Origin: Elusimicrobiota bacterium
Lineage (GTDB): Bacteria; Elusimicrobiota; Elusimicrobia; JACQJN01
Assembly: GCA_016205045.1 (NCBI GenBank)
Contig: JACQJM010000037.1
Coordinates: 1-14,409 of the forward strand
Direction of reading: 5' to 3'
Length of the DNA stretch: 14,409 bases
Below, in pieces: positions 1 to 6,343 of the stretch; within the stretch, counting starts at the first letter, position 1, and every line of letters begins with the position of its first letter. The translations under genes were made by a program, and so were the position numbers. The notes under the pieces are model-generated. The model was not told where the DNA came from, did not search any database, and was given only the letters and a program-made list of their open reading frames with translations.

Positions 1-21
1 CATAAATTTAATCTCCGAGCT

Positions 22-1029
22 TTAATCGCTTATCTTGTAGATCTGGAATAGTGGTTTTGGCGAAGACTTAACTATGGTATCTGCACTTGCACCAGTAGTA
101 GTTGTGAGGATTGATTCAACATAATCATTGGCGCTGAATTGATAAATAATTGATAACTCCATTGTTTCGAAATAATTGTCATGAACTTCCAGTCTGTTTT
201 CCGCAATAGTCGTTGAGCCATTGAGCCGAAGCTTAAGAGTGGTAACCGAGGTCATATGCTCCAGTTCAACAAGGATCTTTACAAAATAAACTCCAGCTTC
301 CGGAATCGTGAAGCGAGAGTTGTTTGTTGCGGTATCGTGTAGGCTGTCATTGTCAAAATCTTCCGAGTTGAAGTTAAGGGCTGCGGTGGTGCTTGCGGCG
401 ACAGTTTGGTCGGCATTATGGTACACGCTTGCGGCTGGGACCTTATACCGAGCGAAGCCATTAACGTGCAGTAATGCTCCTGGACTCGCGGTCCCAATCC
501 CCACCCGATCAGTGCTTGCATCCGTAAAAAGAAGATTCGCGTTTGTGTCACCTTCTATTCTTGCATCTTTATCGGCTCCATCCTCATTGATGATCACATT
601 TCCTCGGACATCCAACATAGCGCCCGGGGTGGCTGTCCCTAACCCCACATTTCCCGATTTGTCTATCACAGCCTTGGGGGTGTTAGAGGGCGACCCGCCC
701 GAAGAGGTGCCGACATGAAATCCCAACGTCCCATAGGGGGAATCCCCCACCGCATTTTGGATGGCCCATGTTCTTGAGTCGGTGTCCCCAGCCGTGTCCG
801 TAAATAATATCTTGGCTGCGGTTGAAACAGAGGTAGAAGACCCTGTCACATCCAGTTTTCCTCCAGGAGAAGTGGTTCCTATACCCATGTTTCCGTTTTC
901 CTGGATTCTAGCTAATTCGGTCCCATTGTTGTGTGTAAATTTGATCGCTTCGGTGGTGCTGTTATTGTCATTGTCGCAATCGATCGTCACGCTGCCATCG
1001 GCAGTCACGGGAATGTTTTGATCGGCCAT
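22..1029 (-). CDS. Tail-fibre-like repeat protein with C-terminal C1q/TNF-like domain
   Basis: 335 residues. Three copies of a short beta-repeat are visible: GNMGIGTTSPGGKLDV at 46-61, GNVGLGTATPGAMLDV at 126-141 and DRVGIGTASPGALLHV at 174-189. Such repeats occur in phage tail-fibre-like and bacterial surface proteins, where they form trimeric shafts. The C-terminal portion, about 195-335, looks like a C1q/TNF-type jelly roll (RFTIPEAGVYFVKILVELE at 239-257, TLKLRLNGST at 264-273, LSIIYQFSANDYVES at 292-306), a fold that often binds ligands as a trimer. No signal peptide or membrane anchor is seen. Its codons look more AT-rich than the operon's, and it has its own candidate promoter and Shine-Dalgarno sequence, so it may be a later addition. 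Role in binding the glycan made by the operon is only a guess. The stop is TAA; no terminator is visible in the 21 bases left. Confidence 0.8.
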   Translation of the reverse strand: MADQNIPVTADGSVTIDCDNDNNSTTEAIKFTHNNGTELARIQENGNMGIGTTSPGGKLDVTGSSTSVSTAAKILFTDTAGDTDSRTWAIQNAVGDSPYGTLGFHVGTSSGGSPSNTPKAVIDKSGNVGLGTATPGAMLDVRGNVIINEDGADKDARIEGDTNANLLFTDASTDRVGIGTASPGALLHVNGFARYKVPAASVYHNADQTVAASTTAALNFNSEDFDNDSLHDTATNNSRFTIPEAGVYFVKILVELEHMTSVTTLKLRLNGSTTIAENRLEVHDNYFETMELSIIYQFSANDYVESILTTTTGASADTIVKSSPKPLFQIYKISD

Positions 1030-1037
1030 AATCTTTT

Positions 1038-1043
1038 TCTCCT
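1038..1043 (-). promoter_or_regulatory. Ribosome binding site of the tail-fibre-like gene
   Basis: AGGAGA lies 8 nt before ATG 1029, a good Shine-Dalgarno match and spacing. It supports this start and independent translation of the last gene. Confidence 0.75.
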
Positions 1044-1083
1044 AAATGGTATTATTTTGTTAGAAATGCTTGAACGGCTAGAA

Positions 1084-1114
1084 ACAGTACTAAATGCAGG
1101 GGGGGGGGTGTCAA
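1084..1114 (-). promoter_or_regulatory. Candidate promoter with a poly-C tract in its spacer
   Basis: On the minus strand a perfect -35 hexamer TTGACA (1114-1109) is followed directly by ten C (1108-1099), then TGCATTTAG and a partial -10 hexamer TACTGT (1089-1084; first, second and last bases match TATAAT). The spacer is 19 nt, two longer than ideal, so loss of two C would give 17. The predicted start would leave a leader of about 45-50 nt before ATG 1029. The -35 box overlaps the stop codon of the upstream gene. The -10 match is weak, hence moderate confidence. Confidence 0.5.
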
Positions 1115-2394
1115 TTGAAAGTTTTAGCGGATTCTTTTTGTGATAATCGGACCGCCACGGCAGTCAGGATCCAAAAAGCTAGCGCCACCTCGGCGTCTTC
1201 AAAAGCTCTTTCCGTCAAATTGATTATAGGAAATGTGATGAAGCTGGCTAAGAGACCTAGAGAAATGCCGGTGGGACCCCATTTATAAGCTCGCCAACTG
1301 ATCAGAATGAAGCTAATCAAAATCCATAGGATGCAAGCCATGCCGGGGATGCCCCTTTCTGCCAGGTGTTGCAAGAAGAGATTGTGCAGGTCTCCCGCTA
1401 GATTAGGGGGGTTTGGCGTGTAGTCTGGACGGACTTTGTACTGCTCATCAGCCGCTTTTGTTTGACCGGGTCCCACCCCGTGCAACAGATGACGGCGGGC
1501 GATGTAAATCCCGCCGCGCCAGAGGGCCATGCGAGCTTGAACATTGCGGTTTGTGTCCAGTTCAAGAAAACTCATTACGTTGCGGCGCGCCGCAACGTTG
1601 TAGGTAGTAATGGGGATCAGTAGAATGAGGGGAAGGATTAGCAGGAGGCGACGGCGATGCAGTAAACCCATGACCCCCACTCCGGCTAGAGCGGCGATCC
1701 AGGGTCCCCGCGTGTGGGCGCAAAGAAGGGCGGCGCCTGCTAAAAAAGAGGCGCTCAACCACAGAATGTGCTGGGCAACGCCTTTAGACTCCAGCCAAGA
1801 GGCAGTGGAAAAGAAAAAGAAGGGAAGTATTGTTTCCGCATAGGTGAGTGGATTCACCGCTCCATGAATCCTGTTATCTCCGGTCAACCCGATGTAGCTC
1901 TGCGTTTTTTCGCTTAGGTGGTAAAACCAGTCCGGATATCCAGATTTGCAGATCCAGAAAAGAAAGACCCATTGAGATAAACCATAGAGAACCGCGACCC
2001 CCGCTCCAGCAAGATACCCTCGAAAGGCTGTGGGGATGTAGCGACCCCCGCATGCGTAGACTAAAAGATAAAACACAAAGAAATGCATCTGCGAAGGCAA
2101 GGTTCCCAGGCTTTTGAGGGGATGGGTACTGAGCAGAGCCGAGAAGAGCCAAATCGCCATGAAAAATACGATGGGCTGATCCAGGGGTGTGGGAGAAGGC
2201 CGCCACCTCTTTTTTTGGGTTAGGATTTGGAGGACCCAGAACAGCGCAAACCCTCCGGAGGCAATGTAGGTGGCGGAGTTAGAAAGAGGGGGGAAGAATC
2301 CAATGAGGAAAGCAAAAAAGAGCATGAGCCGATCCAGGAGAGCTTCTTGGTCAGGTGGGATGAGAGCGGAAAGTTTAAAATGGGTCCAAGACAT
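1111..2394 (-). CDS. O-antigen ligase/polymerase-type membrane protein (Wzy/WaaL family)
   Basis: 427 residues with about 10-12 hydrophobic segments (for example 21-57, 73-88, 103-115, 127-148, 209-226, 231-265, 351-366, 375-391, 400-414). The long polar loop between about 268 and 350 is the periplasmic loop typical of Wzy_C proteins. Family residues: HTRGPW at 227-232 (R229), a QARMALWRGG stretch at 286-295, HGVGPG at 305-310, and DLHNLFLQHLAERGIPG at 335-351 with H337. These proteins use undecaprenyl-diphosphate glycans as donor and either polymerise repeat units or ligate them to an acceptor; sequence alone does not separate the two. Next to a PGT-GT fusion, a polymerase role is slightly favoured. 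It starts 28 nt after the fusion gene's stop without an evident Shine-Dalgarno sequence. Its stop codon lies within the -35 box of the next gene's candidate promoter. Confidence 0.92.
   Translation of the reverse strand: MSWTHFKLSALIPPDQEALLDRLMLFFAFLIGFFPPLSNSATYIASGGFALFWVLQILTQKKRWRPSPTPLDQPIVFFMAIWLFSALLSTHPLKSLGTLPSQMHFFVFYLLVYACGGRYIPTAFRGYLAGAGVAVLYGLSQWVFLFWICKSGYPDWFYHLSEKTQSYIGLTGDNRIHGAVNPLTYAETILPFFFFSTASWLESKGVAQHILWLSASFLAGAALLCAHTRGPWIAALAGVGVMGLLHRRRLLLILPLILLIPITTYNVAARRNVMSFLELDTNRNVQARMALWRGGIYIARRHLLHGVGPGQTKAADEQYKVRPDYTPNPPNLAGDLHNLFLQHLAERGIPGMACILWILISFILISWRAYKWGPTGISLGLLASFITFPIINLTERAFEDAEVALAFWILTAVAVRLSQKESAKTFN
1577..1598. repeat. 22-bp perfect palindrome inside the membrane-protein gene
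   Basis: Arms CGTTGCGGCG and CGCCGCAACG abut with no loop, and one further base pair (A/T) extends each side. It is translated as NVAARRNV in the loop after a transmembrane segment. It could be a chance result of codon choice or a protein-binding or restriction-type site; no function is visible. Confidence 0.5.
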
Positions 2395-2422
2395 AGGGGC
2401 GTTTTGCAGCTTCTATGAAAAG

Positions 2423-4297
2423 TTACGTGGGATTCTCTTTCTGATCATTGGGGCGCTTAAATTCCGGCATGGTAGCGCACCCTTCAGGGTGGATGCCCTC
2501 TCGCCGGGCTACTTTCAGAAGAGTCCTTCCCAGTATCTTGATATCCAACCACAGACTTCTGTGATCCACGTACCAGATATCCAGTTTGAATTTTTCCTCC
2601 CAGGATAGTGCGTTCCGTCCGTGGATTTGTGCCCATCCCGTGATTCCAGGTTTTGTCTCATGGCGGCGCGCTTGCTCGGGGGTGTAGCGGGGGAGGTACT
2701 CACTGTGCAGCGGGCGTGGACCCACAAGGCTCATCTCGCCATTGATCACATTAAACAATTCCGGAAGTTCATCTAGGCTCATGTTGCGCAAAAAGGAGCC
2801 CAAAGAAGTGAGGCGCTTGGATTCGGGCAACAGATTTCCTTTTTCATCTCGGAGGTCTAGCATGGTTCGTAATTTAAAAATAAAAAATGGATTTCCCAAG
2901 TACCCTGCGCGCCGCTGCTTAAATAGAACGGGTCGACCCAGCCTCAAGGCGATCAGGGTTGAGATTCCCAGCATCAGGGGAGATAGGAGTATCAGGGCGG
3001 GCACGGCGATGACCAAATCCAGAAGGCGTTTTGGTGCCTCTAAACCTGAAATCTTTGGTTCGTAATAGACAGACAGGACTTCCTTTAAGGCTTGCTCGTA
3101 GCGGGCGGCAAGAACGGGTCGCGCAAATTTTTCTTTCACATATTGATACCCGAGAGATCCCATATCCGAGCGGAGTTTTTTGTTTCGGTAGAGTTCTAAA
3201 ATAGCCTGGCGGAAGGCCTGCGGATTCTCGGGTTCCGCATAGAGGCCTGCCTGGGCCTCTTCCACCAATCGGCGGGCTTCTCCATCGATGCCCACCACCA
3301 CAGGCTTTTGGCAGCTCATGTAATCGAAAATTTTATTGGGGTAGACCGTTTTGAAGCCGGGTGTCTTTTTAAGGACCGCGATGCCGACATCGGCGGCATT
3401 GATGAAATCTCCAATCGCATGTTTGGGTTGGGGGCCGATCATTTGCAGGTTGGACAAGCCGCGTCTTTTTGCTTCCGAAAGAAGTTTTTCTCTTTCGTTC
3501 CCGTCCCCCACGAACACCATCAGGATGTCGGGATGGTCCCGCAAAACTTCCGCGGTGTCTAAAAGCTGCCATAGATGGTTGGCTTTACTGTGGGCGCCAA
3601 CGTACATCGCCACGAACTTCTCTTGCCAGTGATTCTGGCGACGCACCCAGTTATCCTGAGGTCCTGGGCCCATCAAGTCTAGGTCAGCGCCATTGGGAAT
3701 GTGGATCAGCTTGTTTTGGGGGACACATTTCTTGGTCATCAGGTGTTCCAGGAAAGCCGGGGTCAGGACATTGATACAGTCGGCGCGCTTGTAAATGAAG
3801 CTTTCCAAAGCATAGGCCAAGCGGATGATCCATGGATTCTTGAGTACGCCTGTTTCTATGGCAAACTCAGGCCATAGGTCCCGAACCTCAAAAACAAAGG
3901 GGATGCGCTTGAAGCGTGAAATCAGATAGGCGCCTAAGCCGATGGTGAGAGGGGGGGAACTGGCCACTAGAATATCCTGCGGGCCTGCGTGGGTCAGGGC
4001 TGTGACCAAGGAAGAAGCAAGAAACACAATATATCCAACGAGTCTGCCTATGTATCCCCGACTGTAGAAGCGTGGAACAAAACAGCGCAGGACGCGGACG
4101 GACTCCGCGAATTTTTCATCGGTGACCCAGCGCCCTTCATAGCGGGGATCCACTCGCCCCGTGCCGTGGTGGACGGTTCCGGCCAGAACGGTGACTTGAT
4201 TTCCGTTTTCAGCCCAGAACTTGGTCAACTGGTTGAAGCGGGATCCTCCGGGATCATCTTTCCCTAGAAAGTATTGGTGCAGAACAAGAATGCGCAT
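2423..4297 (-). CDS. Bifunctional GT4 glycosyltransferase - phosphoglycosyl transferase fusion
   Basis: 624 residues made of two complete enzymes. Residues 1-410 are a WbuB-like GT4 glycosyltransferase: MRILVLHQYF start, FEVRDLWPE at 136-144, HIPNGADLD at 199-207, the donor-site glycine-rich VGDGNERE at 263-270, and YPNKIFDYMSCQKPVV at 319-334. Residues 422-615 are a small monotopic phosphoglycosyl transferase (PglC-like): membrane re-entrant helix 425-450 with a Ser-Pro break at 439-440, KLRTM at 475-479, catalytic D509-E510 in SLDELPELFN, LVGPRPL, KPGITGWAQIHGRN and the closing MPEFK. Expected role: transfer of a phospho-sugar to undecaprenyl phosphate at the inner face of the membrane, then addition of a second sugar. 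The gap to the upstream gene is 13 nt. No good Shine-Dalgarno sequence precedes ATG 4297. Confidence 0.93.
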   Translation of the reverse strand: MRILVLHQYFLGKDDPGGSRFNQLTKFWAENGNQVTVLAGTVHHGTGRVDPRYEGRWVTDEKFAESVRVLRCFVPRFYSRGYIGRLVGYIVFLASSLVTALTHAGPQDILVASSPPLTIGLGAYLISRFKRIPFVFEVRDLWPEFAIETGVLKNPWIIRLAYALESFIYKRADCINVLTPAFLEHLMTKKCVPQNKLIHIPNGADLDLMGPGPQDNWVRRQNHWQEKFVAMYVGAHSKANHLWQLLDTAEVLRDHPDILMVFVGDGNEREKLLSEAKRRGLSNLQMIGPQPKHAIGDFINAADVGIAVLKKTPGFKTVYPNKIFDYMSCQKPVVVGIDGEARRLVEEAQAGLYAEPENPQAFRQAILELYRNKKLRSDMGSLGYQYVKEKFARPVLAARYEQALKEVLSVYYEPKISGLEAPKRLLDLVIAVPALILLSPLMLGISTLIALRLGRPVLFKQRRAGYLGNPFFIFKLRTMLDLRDEKGNLLPESKRLTSLGSFLRNMSLDELPELFNVINGEMSLVGPRPLHSEYLPRYTPEQARRHETKPGITGWAQIHGRNALSWEEKFKLDIWYVDHRSLWLDIKILGRTLLKVARREGIHPEGCATMPEFKRPNDQKENPT

Positions 4298-4310
4298 GGG
4301 GTCACAGAGT

Positions 4311-5339
4311 CTAACTCACTTTGCCGCTGGAATCGATGTGGCGGACTTGGGTTTTGCCTTCATACACCACGGCTTTGACCTCTACCTCTAGGCTCCGTCC
4401 TGAGGCCAGGCGTCCGCAGTTTCCCGTGCGTATGGCTGTGTTGAGGTCTTTAGGGTAGGCGGTGCAAGGTTCCAGGATGGCGGTGTAGTGCCCTCGCCAT
4501 CCCCCAAAAGTCATGAACAACCAAACGCTCGTGAACACCTCTTTGGGAAAAACCAAACCAAATCCCAGCTTCTTTCGGGTGTCGGTAATGGCGCACCACC
4601 CCTCCTTTAGCCCACGGACATACACGAATTCTTTTGTGCCGTCCTGGGCGGGAGGAATCCGCCTAAGGTCTAAGGAACTTCCCTCTCGGGAAGGGGCCAG
4701 AGGCCAAGGGTGAGGTCCCGCGCCTGCGATGCGGGACCAGTCTGGATGGACAGGTTCCACGGTCGTTCCCGGGACATCGATCCTATGGTCTGGGCTGATG
4801 GCCATGGCGGGATGCAGTTTCCATAAAAATTTCAAGGGGTGCGCCCCAAGGTTGGTTAATTTGTGGCGGAAGTGTATCACGTTCGATCCGGCTTTGAGGG
4901 TGACCCATTTCTCCATGTGTGTCGTGGTGACGGTTCCCAAGCACGTGAGGTGGATGGTGGCTGACGATCGTTCCCGGTGGATTTCGACATCCCAGGGTTG
5001 TGCCCATAGCTCTCCATGATCGGGCAGGTTCTTTCCCTCCACCATTCCCGGTGCGTCGTTGGGAAAGAGCTCATCCCAACCTCCCGAGAAGTTATCATCG
5101 TAATTGCTCCCCAGCGGGACCTCCCGCGGTTCGATGTGTGAATTGTTCCACAGCAAGTTGGTGTCTGTGGGTTTGTGAATGAGGCGATAGATTTTAGCTC
5201 CCAGCGTGGGAAAAATCTCCAACCGCAAGAGATCGTTTTCCAGAAGAACAACCGGAAGATTGTATTGTTTCTGGGTGGAGACGGAAACAGAGGGTTTTTT
5301 CTCCAAGCTCTGCCGTTGGGTCAGGGTATGAGCAGGCAT
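4311..5339 (-). CDS. Galactose-mutarotase-like protein (aldose 1-epimerase superfamily)
   Basis: 342 residues, consistent with the galactose-mutarotase-like beta-sandwich. Visible marks: LLRLEIFPTLGAKIYRLIHK at 37-56, SGGWDELFPND at 85-95 (family GGxxxLFPN region), HFRHKLTN at 156-163, a candidate catalytic His (H176) in LWKLHPAMAI, and a candidate catalytic Glu (E290) in ILEPCTAYP. Known members interconvert sugar anomers or bind sugars; this one is divergent, so I give only the superfamily. It follows a dehydrogenase and a GH36 hydrolase, suggesting the three act on the same free or glycosidic sugar (inference). Residues 207-221 are coded by GC-rich palindromic DNA, but a WP-rich loop there may be natural. 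ATG 5339 has a strong GGAGG 7 nt upstream and overlaps the dehydrogenase end by 19 bp. No signal peptide. Confidence 0.82.
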   Translation of the reverse strand: MPAHTLTQRQSLEKKPSVSVSTQKQYNLPVVLLENDLLRLEIFPTLGAKIYRLIHKPTDTNLLWNNSHIEPREVPLGSNYDDNFSGGWDELFPNDAPGMVEGKNLPDHGELWAQPWDVEIHRERSSATIHLTCLGTVTTTHMEKWVTLKAGSNVIHFRHKLTNLGAHPLKFLWKLHPAMAISPDHRIDVPGTTVEPVHPDWSRIAGAGPHPWPLAPSREGSSLDLRRIPPAQDGTKEFVYVRGLKEGWCAITDTRKKLGFGLVFPKEVFTSVWLFMTFGGWRGHYTAILEPCTAYPKDLNTAIRTGNCGRLASGRSLEVEVKAVVYEGKTQVRHIDSSGKVS

Positions 5340-6343
5340 TTGATCGCCTCCTTTTTTTCCACGGCGTCAAAGGCTTCTCGCCATTGAGGAAGAGGAAACC
5401 GGTGAGTGATAATGGAAGCGGGAGATACTTGGCGTGACGCCAATAAGGCCAAGGCTTGTTCCCACGCTTGATAAGAAGAGCTGAAACAAAATCGTATATC
5501 GACCCCTTTGACTACAGCCTCATCCCAGGGAACCAGGACTTCTTTGCCCGCCAATCCTACCGCCGCGATACACTGGCCTCGTCCGACCCATTGGATGGCG
5601 TGTTGAATTCCGGAGGAAGATCCCGATAGTTCCACCACGCAATGAATGGCTCTGTCCGGTTTCCAGGAGTTCAGAAGGGAAGAAATATTCGGGCCTGCTT
5701 CCAAAACCAGATCCGCTCCTAGCTCGCGGGCTTTTGCCAACCGTGCATTATCTTCGGATGTGCCCACCATGGCCACATTTGCTCCTGCGGACTTGGCCAC
5801 TAAAATAGCCAAAAGACCGATGGGGCCGGGACCTATAATCACCACCTTTTGATCTAAACGCACATTCCCTCTCTGCAGGACGGCGTGGGTCGCAATGGCC
5901 AAGGGTTCCACCACGGCGGCCTCTTCATGCGAAACTCCGTCCGGGATGCGGTGCAGGGCGTGGGCAGGCATGACCGTCCAATCGGCCATCGCCCCGTGAC
6001 TCCGTGAGCCATAAGCTTTTTTTTGGGGACAGAGATGGGCGTGTCCTGTGCGGCACAGATCACAGCTGCCGCAGGCTCCCGTGATGTTTTCGGCTACCAC
6101 ACGGTCCCCAATTTTCCATCCCGACACTCCGGATCCGATGGCCGCCACCTCGCCGGAAAATTCATGGCCCAATATCAGAGGAGGGGTGGTAGGAAACCGA
6201 TCATGCAGAATATGAATATCGGTCCCACAGATGCCCACCGCCTTTACCTTCAAAAGAACCTGCCCAGGCCCTGGGACAGGTTTTTCCCACTCCCTGTATT
6301 CGATTTTGGAAGCCCCCTTCTCGAGCTTCACCACTGCTTTCAT
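5321..6343 (-). CDS. Zinc-dependent medium-chain dehydrogenase (sorbitol/threonine dehydrogenase-like)
   Basis: 340 residues from ATG 6343. Catalytic zinc ligands: C39 in GICGTDIH and H60/E61 in GHEF; a further ligand candidate is E146. Structural zinc cysteines: C91, C94, C97 and C105 in CGSCDLCRTGHAHLC. The cofactor loop is GPGPIG at 171-176; after the second strand the residues are VGTSEDN, with no acidic residue directly at the strand end, which leans toward NADP(H) but is not decisive. The family oxidises polyols or secondary alcohols, or reduces ketoses. In this context the substrate may be a sugar or polyol (inference). The open frame reaches 6415, but the added 24 residues lie inside the GH36 gene and lack family similarity; ATG 6343 has GGGAGG 4 nt upstream and a TGATG junction. 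Confidence 0.92.
   Translation of the reverse strand: MKAVVKLEKGASKIEYREWEKPVPGPGQVLLKVKAVGICGTDIHILHDRFPTTPPLILGHEFSGEVAAIGSGVSGWKIGDRVVAENITGACGSCDLCRTGHAHLCPQKKAYGSRSHGAMADWTVMPAHALHRIPDGVSHEEAAVVEPLAIATHAVLQRGNVRLDQKVVIIGPGPIGLLAILVAKSAGANVAMVGTSEDNARLAKARELGADLVLEAGPNISSLLNSWKPDRAIHCVVELSGSSSGIQHAIQWVGRGQCIAAVGLAGKEVLVPWDEAVVKGVDIRFCFSSSYQAWEQALALLASRQVSPASIITHRFPLPQWREAFDAVEKKEAIKCLLIP
5347..5351 (-). promoter_or_regulatory. Strong ribosome binding site for the mutarotase-like gene
   Basis: GGAGG sits 7 nt before ATG 5339, within the last codons of the dehydrogenase gene. It is the clearest Shine-Dalgarno sequence in the operon and allows independent initiation despite the 19-bp overlap. 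Confidence 0.75.

Noticed and set aside
4677..4737. Second palindromic repeat inserted in the mutarotase-like gene
   Set aside because: CTTCCC/GGGAAG, GGCC/GGCC and TCCCGC/GCGGGA arms are present, and a CCTCACCC box resembles the GH36 element, but the stems are short and the encoded WP-rich loop may be natural to the family.
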